The notes under the pieces were generated by a model. That model worked only from the letters and a program-made list of their open reading frames with translations, did no database searches and had not been told where the DNA came from. Positions 11,684-23,528 of a stretch of 64,000 nt of DNA are shown one piece after another; the stretch's first letter is position 1; each line of letters begins with the position of its first letter. The position numbers and the translations under genes are program-made. Source of the DNA: Perkinsus chesapeaki (taxonomy: Eukaryota > Perkinsozoa > Perkinsida > Perkinsidae); the NCBI GenBank assembly GCA_013115145.1, contig JAAPAO010000011.1, positions 1-64,000 of the forward strand. The letters are read 5' to 3'.

Positions 11684-12147
11684 ACATCAAAAATGCCACG
11701 AAATCAGGAGAAATCTCTTCGCCAATCATTCATCAGGCAATAGAAAGGATGTATATTTGATATCAGCCAGATGGCAATCGCACCAGCTTTAAGGATTTCC
11801 CTACAGTACGGGAAAGAGCTTTGCTCCGAGCGATTGAGGGAAATCAAAATTGGTTACACTGCACTGGATGTGGAATGGGAGATTCCAAAGCTCCTCATGT
11901 ACTAGTTGTCGCAATAAAATAAGACATAGCGTAAAATAAAGAGGTAATTGTTAAGAATGTACACGTCCAGTGTGGCTTATACTGTATTGTTATATATACA
12001 AAGATTCAGCCAAGCTTTGTGAAATATTGCCCGAGAGAAATATAGAACATCCAGTGAAACGCAAACTTCAACACTACCGAAAGGCGCTAAACACATTCCA
12101 TCTCGGTGTGAAATTTCATGTGCCTCAAAGCGCAGCTCTATCACCCT
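11684..12147. other. Intergenic, no supported gene
   Basis: AT-rich sequence between the RING gene and a small membrane protein. An 83-codon plus frame (11970-12221) overlaps the antisense strand of the next gene and has no features. Confidence 0.4.
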
Positions 12148-12613
12148 TTAGTACAGTAGGCCTTCATTCGAGGAGAAAACGCCACCATCATAATCATCGC
12201 CGTTGTAGGACTCAGTGCTAGAGCCAGTGCATAAGGAAACTAGGCTCATAATAGACCCCTGCGATTTTAGAGGAACCATCGACGGGCCTTTAGACGCTGC
12301 CTGAGATAATAAAAATGACACATGACACTGCTTAGCCTTCACCGTACTTGAGTTGTGTTTATGACTTTGGTTTTATCCATTAGTTCCTGCAGCCGAGCCT
12401 CTTGCTGCTCACGAGTGTCGCATCTCGGCGGCGCAGGGCTGTGGTACGGCGCTCGGAACACTAACCGACCGTTTCGTCGCTCCACGTATTTATACTGGAA
12501 AAGGGAAATGGTGGACAGAGGGAGGAGAGGAGGGTTACCCAGAGAACGACGAGGACTGTGGCAAATATTACAGCAATTATTATCGAGATAAAAGGCCAGC
12601 TATTGAAGGACAT
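12148..12613 (-). CDS. Small single-pass membrane protein
   Basis: Three exons read leftward. Exon 1 is MSFNSWPFISIIIAVIFATV followed by LVVLW (ATG at 12613), an N-terminal transmembrane anchor. A 45-nt intron (GTAACCCTCC...TTTCCAG) leads to YKYVERRNGRLVFRAPYHSP and a polar segment with EQQEARLQELMDKTKV, probably helical. A 47-nt intron leads to AASKGPSMVPLKSQGS and an acidic tail ending EGLLY (stop 12148). Total about 105 residues. The N-terminal segment could serve as a signal anchor. No family recognised. Two clean GT..AG introns that keep frame make the model convincing. Confidence 0.65.
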
Positions 12614-12853
12614 TATTAATTGAAAAACATATACCAAACTGAGCGGGCAAAGAATAACAACGTATAGGGGCGTGGGGAGTAAGGCTCCAAATATCTAAGT
12701 AACGCATGGTGACTGCGAAAAGTCCAGTTGTTGGGTTTCAGCGTTAGGGAAAAGCAAGTGAGTACAAGAGACGCAAGACTTATATGCCGAGCGACGAAGA
12801 GAAGTCCACCGAACTTGTGCCTTGAAAGCACTTGTAAGTTATTAACATGTTGA

Positions 12854-13162
12854 ATGGCCAGCCCTTCCCCATCGTCTAGGCCTCTATTAGAGGAAGCGCC
12901 TGATAGGCCTTTATCCCAATACCCCAGTATGGGTCTAAATAGTAGGCAGCTATGGCTGAGCCAGATATCAGTAATAGTAATGGCTCTACTGCTCACTGCG
13001 GTAACTGCCGTACTGTTTGTAATAGCCAGTCGGTGCTCCACTGCAAGAGCGTTCTCTGATCCGTGGTGTGAGCACATACCGACGCTCTTTATGCTGTGGA
13101 CGGCCGTATTTTGTGGCGCAGTGACGGCAGTATTTGTGGTCTACTATGGACGAATGAAGTAA
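12854..13162 (+). CDS. Small two-TM membrane protein
   Basis: A 102-residue intronless frame starting MASPSPSSRPLLEEAPDRPL. A polar N-terminus of about 40 residues is followed by two hydrophobic segments (about residues 40-60, ISVIVMALLLTAVTAVLFVI, and about residues 77-97, LFMLWTAVFCGAVTAVFVVY), ending YGRMK. The loop between holds two cysteines. No family recognised. It is divergent from the membrane protein at 12148-12613; the intervening 240 bases could be a shared promoter. Confidence 0.5.
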   Translation: MASPSPSSRPLLEEAPDRPLSQYPSMGLNSRQLWLSQISVIVMALLLTAVTAVLFVIASRCSTARAFSDPWCEHIPTLFMLWTAVFCGAVTAVFVVYYGRMK

Positions 13163-13583
13163 TAAGAAGCCTCAGTGTAGTATTCAATCCACCTGTGCCA
13201 TGAACCATTGTGTGATAATTTGTCTACCTTCGAAGGAATAGTGTTATCAATATCCGTGGATGGCACGCTTTTCCTGGGGCATTTGCCCCTTCGCTGCTCT
13301 GGCCCAGGATCACATCCGACGAATAGCTTCCAAGATCGTTTAGGTGTTCTCTTGCAGCGAGACTGTAGCATCATATTCATATCAGGAGTTGTGGGAAATG
13401 CGGTAGGCTACCGTGTCTATCTCGAGAAAAAGATATGTCCAAAGTGCCCAGCTGTAAATGCAGTACCAGGTATTTTGGAATGTATTTTAGTAGTTAGTGC
13501 ATTTTGTGGTAGTTGCAATTCCACTGAGCAATATCCCTTCAGCACTTCTCCCAACGGTTAGCAAGCCACATCAGTTGTTTTTA
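13163..13583. other. Possible unassigned exon(s)
   Basis: A plus-strand frame is open from 13208 to 13561, with hydrophobic stretches and a KKICPKCPAVNAVPG segment, but it has no ATG in a good position and I could not join it into a convincing gene. It may be an unrecognised small gene or the leader of the ICT1-like gene that follows. Confidence 0.25.
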
Positions 13584-14340
13584 ATGTATAATAATGTCTC
13601 ATGCTTTCATCGATGTTCTGCCGTTTCGGTCATTCAAAGACGGTTTAAAATTAGTATCAGAGAAAAGGACCTGGAAAAGCACTTCACAAGAAGTCCGGGT
13701 CCAGGCGGCCAAAATGTGAATGCGGTAATGAGGTGCTGAGCGTACCCTTCCAGACTGGTGCTGCATATCAGTCACATACGAGATGTCAGCTTATACTGGA
13801 CTTTGCGAAATGCGCAAGTTGGCTGCCGGAGCAGGTTGTAGTGAATTTGAGGTAGTATGGGTTATTTTGTTAAGTCTATAATGACACCATATGAGTCTAA
13901 GTCTTGCCGTATCGAAGTTAATCATTTATATGTCATTTGTTTTACCACCAACAAGGTTTATCCACGGTCATAATGGGTTTGCCTTTTTTACAATAACCGA
14001 TGCCATTAGTATACTAAACATAGTGGTAGTACCAAGGTAAATTGTATTATTTTATAATGATATAGAAGAGTATGTTATCTTCAGGAAGCTAGAGGCAAGA
14101 TCGGGTACGCTAACTAGGAGCGGAAATGCTATAATGATAACCTGTCACGAAACACGGTCACAAATATCCAATTATGACAGAGCACTTCGAACGCTGCAGC
14201 AGAAACTGGATGCAGCTGAGGCTTATAAGGAGGTTGGTGATTCGAGTCGACAGGGGTGGTGACAGGGTTTTCAGGAAGAGAAATTGGAGTTTGGTGACTG
14301 GTTGAAGACTGTTAAAACTGAAGAGGAAATTCAGGAGTAG
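13584..14340 (+). CDS. ICT1: Class I release-factor-like peptidyl-tRNA hydrolase (ICT1/ArfB type), probably mitochondrial
   Basis: Starts MYNNVSCFHRCSAVSVIQRR (13584), a short basic N-terminus that could target mitochondria. The first exon carries ISIREKDLEKHFTRSPGPGG followed by QNVNA, containing the GGQ motif that enters the ribosomal peptidyl-transferase centre and drives peptidyl-tRNA hydrolysis. After an intron, HTRCQLILDFAKCASWLPEQ matches the segment after GGQ in ICT1. After a longer intron (about 13856-14085) comes SGNAIMITCHETRSQISNYD followed by RALRTLQQKLDAAEAYKE, matching the RSQ-x-N-x-x-A-x-x-RL signature of ArfB/ICT1. The last exon is EEKLEFGDWLKTVKTEEEIQ. The protein lacks the stop-codon recognition domains of RF1/RF2, so it should rescue stalled mitoribosomes. 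The exact acceptor after QNVNA is uncertain by a few residues. Confidence 0.82.
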
Positions 14341-14611
14341 GAAAGTCTAGTTGGCGGTGTTGCTAGTGTGGGCTGCTGAAGGTACCATGAATATAATAGG
14401 AAAAGACGAGGTAAAGATAAGCAGCATAGAAAGATGAAAAAAGAGCTTAAATACTAACTCCATGGATTCGGTGACGTTTCTGAGTGTTACGGTGTTGCGT
14501 CCGTAAAGAGTGTGCGCATGCGTGCATACCGTATCTTGCGCTGTCGGCACAACTTTAAGTGTATACCCGGGACACGATCATACGAGTACATATATCTCTC
14601 GCATATTTTTC

Positions 14612-15330
14612 ATGCTGTCTCGCATTGCATTATCGTCCCGAGCTGTCCTACCTAAGGCTACCGCTGCTATAGCGACCCGCTCATTCGCTTCAACTGCGGC
14701 GCATTGCTCTTTTCCGGGTACACTTAACGGTCCTGTCTGCTACGAGGACGACATAGCTCATGTTCAGGTAGGGGGTGATGGGTTCAATTCATCGTGCTAC
14801 TGTAGAGTGTACTGCATACAATTTATAGGTGTATTGGGGTAGCATAGCTGTTCATCTCGCAGACTTAATAGATTTTTCTGTAGTTGTGTCTGATTTCCCG
14901 TAATAGTTGTAGAGGTAGTGGTAGGGCTCACCAACGGTTCAAGTCATTTCGTATGCAGCCGTATTATATTTTATTGATGTATTGACTTCCTCTTATTTTG
15001 TCTCTTTATTATGTTTGATAATTTTCACTTTTCACACCGTGAATCACACGTACTGGTCAAATCCAATACCAAATCAACTTTGATTCGTATATAACCATCC
15101 TCTTCCTCGTTGATATACATATAATAACCTATTCTCGACCGCTACTTCACCACCTTTCTGATAGTACAAAAGCCTAAGGTCTGAGGTGCATTAAGTTACT
15201 GTATAGGCTTCAGACAGGCAGGGATGGTGATCAGGTTAATAACGGGTACAGCAAGAAGTATGCCGAAGGTTGGGAGCGCATTTTTGGAAAGGAGAAGAGC
15301 GAAGGCGGCAAAAAGGGAAACAAGAAATAA
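14612..15330 (+). CDS. Short mitochondrial precursor protein, function unknown
   Basis: Exon 1 (14612-14767) reads MLSRIALSSRAVLPKATAAI followed by ATRSFAST, a typical mitochondrial presequence rich in Arg, Ser and Ala without acidic residues, and ends DDIAHVQ. A 446-nt intron (14768-15213) leads in phase to exon 2 (15214-15330): TGRDGDQVNNGYSKKYAEGW followed by ERIFGKEKSEGGKKGNKK and a stop. Total about 90 residues with a basic C-terminus. The intron is long for this region and may hide another exon. I do not recognise the family; a small subunit or assembly factor of a respiratory complex is possible but only a guess. Confidence 0.6.
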
Positions 15331-15768
15331 ATACACTTTGTTAAAAACCAACTGTTACATTGACACTGCTACATCTGTTCCTTGAGCACTTAGTGGTTTG
15401 CGTTTAATCTGTGCACTGTATCCATACTCATGATATAGCGTATAATCTTATCTAAATTATATATTATTTGGTTAGCATCAAATAACAGTGATCTGCAATC
15501 AATAATATTATATCATTATTTTCAATGTTTTTCTCCTAGAGCACTCCTTCCACCGGACTCCTAACAGTAACCTATATAGTAGTATAGCCGCGGGTTCGGT
15601 TAGTAACCGACGGTTAATCGTGAAAATTGTTATGCTTGCTCGTCCTAAGCATTTCCATACATTTGTTTAATATATGGGGAAATCTTGTATTTGTCTTTTT
15701 TGTCCATGGTTTTATATTCGCGTATTAATTGATAACTATACATAACAGTTGCCTGCTTGCTTTCAACT
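15331..15768. other. Intergenic, no gene seen
   Basis: A strongly AT-rich stretch with no frame of note. It should contain the polyadenylation region of the preceding gene and the promoter of the importin-11-like gene. Confidence 0.45.
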
Positions 15769-18700
15769 ATGGCGGAAGTACCGCTGTCAGCGTCCAATGT
15801 AGTGGCGGCACTAAACGCTTCGATATCGACAGATGCTGCTATGAGAGGGATGGCTGTTCAACAGCTCCAGCGGTGGGAGGCTGCACCGGGGTAGTAGGGG
15901 GATGATTGGTGAGCTGAAGGGACAGGACACTTCCTAAATCGAATGCAGTAGAGTTGAAACGGTGTGCAGCTTCGTAATAGCGTTTTTGATATGGACTTTA
16001 GTACTGAGCTGCTTCCTCATGTTACAGTATTATTTTTACCTTTATTTCGGGTCTCGAAATTTCTGTCATACTATTTAATATCGAGTGCTTTTCGGGGTAC
16101 TGGGAGTATTGAACTGAGTTGGATAGGCAGGCCTACCAGTCAGGGGCCCTGCCGCTGGGTGGGGTATGCCGATTGCAACTGCGCAACTGCTCAATCATAG
16201 AGCTCATATCTACCGATCATCCTTTTTGGACGCTGCTCTACATGCGTTCGTATACATCTACATACAGACCTTTATTATGCATATAGACGGCGGGGGCGGC
16301 GGCCGGCATACCTTTATTATGCATATAGACGGTACCTGACACTTCCATGTAAGGTATGCCTTGATGCTTCTTGAGATCTACCTTGACGCCAGCACCGATT
16401 CACAGTCGAAGTTCCTTGCTATTACAATGTGCAAGAATACAGTAAGCTTGTCCAAACAGCTCCAGCGATCGGTCATTATTCAGGTTGGTCGTAATTGGCA
16501 GCCTCGGTCATCTCATTCGATCAGCCAGCAGGAACGGGATCAGTTCAAGCGCAGAGTAGTACCGTTGCCATTTGCTTGGAAAACGGGTCCACTTGTCAGC
16601 TGGTTGAAGTATTGTGTAACACTGACCCCTCCCGTATCCAGCACCTTGCTGAGTTTATCCTACTCCTGCGTAAGGTGTGCCGCTCCGAATTCCCAGCTAA
16701 GTGGCCGGAGATGGTCAACTGGGCAACAAGTAAGTGGAAATCCTGGCACGATGGGACTTATCGTTTCTAGGCTCCGTCAGATCGTTAGCCGCTAACATAG
16801 CTGGGATACCTCGTGACCAAGCGCTGGGGCTACTGAGGATCGTCCACGGTGTTGTGAAGGAGCAACAGACCAAGAAGTTGCTGAGCGCCAGGAAGCAGAC
16901 CTTCGAGATTGCCCCACACATACTGGAGGGGCTCTTGCCTGTGTGGCAGCACTTTTCTGGTAGGAATGCGGTCCGGGGTGATGGCTTATCTTTTGGTAGG
17001 TGCAACGTCTGATTGGGAGCTCTGTCGTGTGGTGGATGGTACTACGTTGATACTCTTGTGCATTGGCTTCCAAAAGCTCTATCTTGTGCCATCTGGTCTC
17101 AACATAGTATCAAGTGTGTTCCAAAGGTTAATGCTAGTGGTAAGCCCGTAGTCGTTGTTCTGGAGCACCAGCGTTTGATGGACAACTTACAATGACCGAT
17201 GCTTTTCAATATTACAGCTTTTCCACGAAGCATGTTGTATTCTAGAAAATCTTCACGATCTGTGCGTCTTTTGCTGTATTGCGTCGGTAGCCCTTTCGGG
17301 GAGTTTTTGTTCCCTGCAACCGCGACCATCATCACGTCGTTTTACTCGGCTCATTACGGCATCGCAACTCCAGTCCGGGTTTTATTTGATATCTGGTAGG
17401 TGAATGAATACCCGAAAAGCTTCAAAGACCCTTATTACGAGAAGGACTTGAAGACACTGTTGAAGTGGTTTGCACAGATTGTCCACACCCATCCACTTGC
17501 ACTAGCCGATTGCGGCGTCGACAAGATGCTCACTGTGATACTTGGTAAGATTATGAAGCTTTGCTTTACCAGATGGATAGACCGTCATTAGCTCCTGGCA
17601 GCGGTTGGATCAACAAGAAGGATATGCCGGACTTCTTCGATCGTTATCTTATTAACATTGTCCAGTACTGCATGAACTGTACAGCTTATCGTAAGGGTAT
17701 CAGTAACGTTACGGCCAGTCAAGCAGAGGACGAGCAAGTGCGGCAAAAGCTGGTAAGATTCATCAGGTTGAGGACTGCGCCGTCGTTGTTCATTGGATTT
17801 GAGGAGTCAGATAGGTGCAGAGGATGGATGTTGCGCATTAGTGTGACATCGTTATGTAGCTGCTTTATCAGTAGGAGCTTCCTAGTAGGAGCATTTTCTT
17901 ATCAACTGTTACATTTCCTTCGTATCACTAGTGACATATTTCCTATCAAACTCCCTATATTATATCTCCTCCTCCGTATCACTACTAACACTTCCCCAAG
18001 GGGCTAGATGACCACTGATTGGATTGCCTGCCTAGACTCCTCGGTTATTTGCTTTTGGCTTTGTCCTCGTTCACGACCAAACTGCCCAATATGAACTCAG
18101 ATATCAACCCTTCATCCCCAATTCATGAGCTATATTACCAACTCCGGCGGCCTCGGCTCCGCCATTGTCGAGCCTGTTATCAATGCTGGTCTCTGCGTGG
18201 ATGAGCAGAATCTCAGAGACTGGTTTGAAGACCCTGACGAGTATCTCACTGGTAGCTCCTATCAACGATACTTTCACTCTGCCAATGTGCTGCCATACAG
18301 GTCCACCGTGTGTCGCTACCGATCTCCGACTAGCAACGGAGGCTTGCCTGCTAGCCGCCCAACAGGACCCCTTCACTGAGGCTCTGGCGGAGTACGTGGC
18401 AGCTGCCGCCAATGGCCTCGTGCAGTGTAGGGATGGAGCTGTGCTTTGTGATTCGACCATGTCCCTTTTCAGCTTTGGCGCAATTGGCGAACGCATTCTC
18501 AGCGGCCGATGCTGTTCGTTGTGATGCTGTGGTATCACTGTTGAACCTGTACCATACTATCTTACGGAAAATAGGCGAGAACGAGACCGACCCCAATAAG
18601 CGGTAAGTGTTCCCTTGGGGTACCAACTGGAGGCGATGGGGGTGTGAACTTCGCCATCCTCATCATGAAGATTCGTATCTGAAATTCCTTATGGAACCTC

Positions 18701-21700
18701 TCAGATCTGTGCCGCAATTTCGCACGAAATCTGTCGGAGGTTTGGTCTTAGAAACTTCGGAGGCGCTGAAGTTTTCTACTGGCTGGAAGAATACACTACC
18801 CACAACTCCTCCGATGGGCACATTAAATCTATGTCTCGGATTCAGATACGCCTCAGTGATTGTTGATCGAATCGCCGTACCTATATTGCAACTGCCGCCA
18901 ACTCAGCCTTATGTTGTCCTATTGAAATACCGTATCATGATGGTAAACTGCGAGAGGCCAGTGTTGTCCCTTCATTCTCTGGTTCAGCTTCTCCGGACAT
19001 GGGCAGGAGAGCTTGCAACATCCCAGCGAGTTGAAGTGGCTGTGGGGGCCATGGGTAGATGCTTGGAATCAAACCAAGAGCATCCTGGGGTAACCAGAGG
19101 GATTTTGCTTGTGATTCTCAAACAGTGTGTCTTCGTTGGAGATATATGTATATATATAAGATATTTCCCGTTTGGTGCGAGGAGGGTAAAAAATTTCAAC
19201 CTGTACTTGATTTAGTATATTTCGACCATCTCGTAGAATAAACAGTTATTAGCTACTTCACTGGGTAGCGACTGTATAAGCTGTAGCGTGGGCAAACCAT
19301 GAGAGAATGGCAGCGACTGTTTCGGTCGCGGACAGGGGGGACCTAGAGTACTCTATGTCTCACGGAGCCTTGCTAGCTTCTAGATAACGGCAACAACATC
19401 CCGGAAGGGCCTCTACATTAGATATAGCGTCGGCCAAAATTTGCCGAGAGGGGCTCGAAGTAGTTGCAAGTCAAACAAGAAATGACTAATATCTTTTCGT
19501 CTATCATTTTACCAATTCGATACCAAGTTTATTGCTACTTAAGGTAACCTCCTTTTCAAGGTGTGGAATTATCTGACTAAGATCCCATATTGGTTACTAT
19601 ACCATTATTAAACGTAGTATTCTCTACGGCTCCTTCCCCGTAGGTTCGGTTCCAAGCAGTGCTGAGTCTACGTTCCTTATTTGACCGTGATCCTGAGCAT
19701 CCTGTGTGGGTGTCCAACGGCCTTCTACGCGGTATCATTGGCCGAGCTATGGACATGCTTGGGTCATCTGGTGGTGTCAATGTAAGTCCGAGTCTCTCGC
19801 TCAATGCCCTATGTTTTGTTTCGAGGTACCTGAGGCACAGTGGCGGCTTCTGACTGCGGTGACGAGCTTCGTGAATGAGAGTGAGCTCAGCGATGCGCTG
19901 CAGATGCCACTATTGCAGAAACTGGTACCACCTTGATCCGTTAGTGAGCCCACTGTCTGTCAGGTTGATCTCTGGCGTAGTCCCAGTACAGATGAGCTGG
20001 TAAAGTTTGCCCTCTTGGACCTGGTCAAGGGACTCCTAGCTAATTATTATTCGGCCTCTACTGTGAGAAGATTTCCCCATTCTCGATTGCACCGGTACGA
20101 TTCCATTTTAGTATTCTATTGGTAAGGAGCTGAAGACCTATCCAGCTGTGATTGAGTGTAGCCTAACTATTGCCATGGATGCCTCTGGCCTCGCTCCCAA
20201 CCAGCGTAGGCTATACAGAAGCCTCCTGTGCAGCGAACTGGCGTTATGTCAGCACCTTACCCTTCCTCGACTGGGTCTAGTCCCACCTGTTCTCCGCTAA
20301 GAGTTGGCCGATCTCAGCCAAATCCACCTCCGCCATCGCCGGTTAACCAAGGTAAGTCTGGCGATCAAGCTTGCTCCTGAGTCTATATATCAGCTACCAT
20401 AACAGGAGCGTTGTCGGCAACACAGGGAGCATGCTCTACTATTAAGGAAGCCGGCCTGGCTCTGTTGGTCAGTGTGCTCCGGGCTGTGCGAGGCGAGGAT
20501 CAGGTAAAATGTGTTCGCAGGGTAGAAAACCTGAAGCTTCTCTATCAGGTGTCCCACGTCTTGCCGCTCTTCTCGCAGTGCCTTACCCGATTCTCACCAG
20601 AGATTGTTGAGAGTAAGTCGACCAAATAAAGTTTCAATGCAGTATAATTTTTGCAGGCCCCGAATTGAACGAAGTGGATATCGATCTCATCACTGAGTTT
20701 GTTGCACTGCATCTCCTACCCGACTACAACCCTAATGCCGCTGAGGCGGTTAAGTCGAATCCTCGGCAACAGTTCTCTCCGCAAGGAGCAGAAGCCTTAT
20801 CACATCACTCCGAGGCAATCGCCAGAGGAATTAAACAGGTGGATGTTTCCAAACATTTTTACTTTGTTTCATGTCGTGCCTCAGCATCTCCAGCATCGAA
20901 TAGATCTATATTCCCAAGATCCCACCATGAACGCCCCGAAGGCCGCTGACGATCGGCTAGCGGATAAAGTATTTCGGTAAGTAGCCCTTCTTTAAGTGAT
21001 CGGAGTCGTGACTTGCAGGTTGGTTCGTATGCTATTAGTCGTTGATGGCCGGCTAGTGGATCAAATCGTTTTCCCACTCTACCAGGTAGGCTCTTCTGGC
21101 CGCCTGTAGTTCTTATGGACTCTCAGCACTTCATCACCTTCTTCCCAGCAGATCGATCGTCAAGCAGGTCGTCCTCCGCACCACTCTATCCGTGAGCTCA
21201 GCCAGTGTGAACCACTTGTCATTTGATTAAACAGGTTCCGGGAAGAGCCTTTGCTGATGACATTCGCAACTGCTATGGCGCACCACCCTCAGAAGTTCCT
21301 AGCGCTCGCAGCCAGTGGTGGACTAGAGTCTGTGGCAGTGGGAGCCCAGAAGATCATGGGATGTAAGTGCAATCGTTCTGAGGGAACTTCTTATGGTGTT
21401 GATCATCACTTAGTGATGCCACTGGGCGAGCGAGGCTCTACGTCTCCTTCTCGGAGAAGTACTGCTCTACTTGCTCGATCGTTTGTCTTCATTGTCGTCA
21501 TTTAGGCTATTTGCTGCCGTCGGTTAACCAGCGATGTTTGGTTTTAGCTGTGCCGTTGATGCTGTTGTCTGCAGTTGCGGATAGCAGGGTTTTGGGCGCG
21601 GATGCCAAAGGCTTGTGGGTGTCCCTGTGGAATCAGGTAGGCGGCCTTGATTCGAATAAAGCTGTTATGTTTCCTCTTTTGTCAGTTGGATTGCCTTGTA

Positions 21701-22148
21701 GACCAGGTTGAAGCCAGTCAGGCTAAGGCTGGCGGTTCGTCGGGTGTGAGCGGGCTGCTCACATCTACTCTCCGAGAGCTCCGATCGAAGGTGCCTTCCC
21801 ATGCGAAAATGCCGTAAGGGATTCTTTCCCCAAAATTCGTGACCGGACATGCCCTTAATGCCTTTAGGTACCCCTACAGAGTTAGTGCTTGCATGATAGC
21901 GTCCAGCTTGCCGCCAGATGTGCTACATGCTCAAGATCAGGATATGCTGGAGTGGCTCCTGAAAGTTGCTGTGAGAGTGGTATGCTCGTCGATATGTTAG
22001 AGTTGATCGCTATACTCGACTAACTGTATCTCAGGTCACTACATTCGATCAACGGCTCGGCAACGGTGCAGGCCAAGCTCTGCTCAGCTTCATCGAATCT
22101 GATAGGCTTACTCAAGTCGTTGGACAAGTTGCTTCTTCATCTACGTAA
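15769..22148 (+). CDS. IPO11: Importin-11-like nuclear transport receptor, interrupted by a repeat-bearing block
   Basis: Starts MAEVPLSASNVVAALNASIS (15769). After a 463-nt intron (15891-16353) comes YALMLLEIYLDASTDSQSKF; short introns (about 42-48 nt) then join KNTVGRNWQPRSSHSISQQE to VCRSEFPAKWPEMV, as in the N-terminal HEAT repeats of human IPO11. Further matches include LGLLRIVHGVVKEQQTKKLL (about 16830), GLCVDEQNLRDWFEDPDEYL (about 18190), DAVRCDAVVSLLNLYHTILR (about 18515), VRFQAVLSLRSLFDRDPEHP (about 19650) and LWRSPSTDELVKFALLDLVK (about 19970). It ends QALLSFIESDRLTQVVGQVA (stop 22148). Importin-11 carries ubiquitin-conjugating enzymes and other cargo into the nucleus in a Ran-dependent cycle. 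Between 18603 and about 19645, about 60 residues conserved in human IPO11 (around LRRRVIWLIGQW) are missing; the space is filled by sequence containing a dispersed repeat. The gene may be broken here, or an exon was missed. Confidence 0.78.
18965..19460 (+). repeat. Dispersed repeat, copy A (inside the importin-11-like gene)
   Basis: This block resembles, in the same orientation, the block at about 24890-25640. The clearest similarity runs from CAGCTTCTCCGGACATGGG through GAGTTGAAGTGGCTGTGGG to GGGGTAACCAGAGGG (about 18985-19100). A weaker match follows about 300 bases later (ACTCTATGTCTCACGGAG..., about 19350, against GCTCTATGCCTCGCAGAT..., about 25538). The copies have diverged, so the insertion is not recent. 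A translated frame is partly shared (RVEVAVGA), but with no recognisable transposon protein I cannot tell whether it coded. Confidence 0.6.
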
Positions 22149-23528
22149 TCATTGATCGCCTTAATTATGTGTTTCTATAAAAGAAAAATTTGACACTCCA
22201 AATGCGTTGTTAATTAAAAGGTCCTTCAAATGAGAATAACTCTTCCTGTCATGTCAGCATTACCGGTCGTGCAATGTTTCGATGAGCGAGAGTAGAAGCG
22301 CCTTATCTAGGTTGCATTATGTGGAGCGATGAGCACAGAATTCGAAGACTTTGAAAAAGCGAAGGACTGGGAAAGGCGTCAGTTCTCATTCGCTAGAATA
22401 GACCGAATACTCCTCGTCATGAGTGGATTGTTCAGATAGCGATCCAGAAAACCTCATGCGACACTCTCAGTAACTGTCCGGGCGCTATTAGGACTCGAAA
22501 GGAGAGTTGCTAGCTCGCAGGGCCTCTAATATAATCGGGTGAGGGATGTGAGGTAACAATTATAGACCTTGCAAAATTTATCCGACATCCTCATAGCGAC
22601 ATACTCCTCCTTCTCAATACGTAATGACAGTTGCCTAGCTTATTAGCCACTTTGGAGTCCTATCGGCTTCTTACCTTTCGACGACTTCCCAAACTTGTCC
22701 GTAGCGGACGTCGCTCAACTAAGAGTTGGAGTTCCCCCAGCGTTGGTAAGATATCTGGTAGTAATGTGGAACCACTGCGTTGCCTCCTCGTTTTCAACGA
22801 GAGTAGCATAGCGGAGAGATTCTGAAAGTAGGGAGCCGAGTTTAAGCTTTCTGATAGGAATCGGTCATTGATCTTGGAGTGCGCAAACACATATGGGCGT
22901 TCATAATGGCACAGTCAGTTTTACAGGCTTTGTAGTTTTGTTATGTTCTTCTACAGGCCTTAAGCTGAATGGTTGAATACCACGATAAATCATAACTGGC
23001 AATATGTCACATAATCTATGTGGTATAATTATCGTACTATAATATATATAACTTCTACTTCCAATACGTCAAGTGGAACATTGATGATTCGCGGCCAGTA
23101 GAGGCGTGGTAGCTGAGTTACATTCCGCTAGCGGGCGAGCAGCCACATGAACTGGCGCCAAGACTGAGGAACGCAACAATGGGACTATACTCGATTGACA
23201 GGAGGGCTTTCAGGAAGGCTCTTGCGCCAAGGCTAGCTAAGATGCGATTGACGAGCTGTTTTGACACTGAGGAGCACACCGAGCCTTCTCGGCTCCGGGC
23301 ATTGCTTGTGCCTGCTAGTACATTATCGAAACTAGGACATACGATTCGTAGTTTGTCGAGCTTCGGAAGCTCGAGAAACTACGAAGGAGAAAAAATAAGG
23401 CACGTGCCATATATCATTTATTGAGTATCTCTTACTGAACCAGGTTCAGTGAACCTTCTTTTGAGGAGAGGGATGAAAGAATTGAGGGGGTATTGGGATA
23501 TGTATAATATTATCTCAAATTGTGCATG
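22149..23528. other. Intergenic with a 41-base palindrome
   Basis: No supported gene in about 1.4 kb. Plus-strand frames at 22631-22825 and 23179-23424 lack features. A 41-base near-perfect palindrome at 23345-23385 could form a long hairpin. A smaller GAACC/GGTTC inverted repeat follows at about 23439-23456. Confidence 0.4.
23345..23385. repeat. Near-perfect 41-base inverted repeat
   Basis: The arms TTCGTAGTTT-G-TCGAGCTT and AAGCTCGA-G-AAACTACGAA face each other across a central CGG. All positions pair except one internal mismatch (G opposite G). Transcribed, it would form a stem of about 18 pairs with a tiny loop. It lies in non-coding sequence, about 145 bases past the 3' end of the secreted-protein gene whose coding end is 23529. 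Candidate roles are a transcription terminator or processing hairpin, or the remains of a mobile-element terminus; the sequence does not decide. Confidence 0.7.

Noticed and set aside
12616-13077. 153-codon minus-strand frame upstream of the small membrane protein
   Set aside because: It is antisense to the two-TM protein and is not needed by the complete spliced model ending at ATG 12613.
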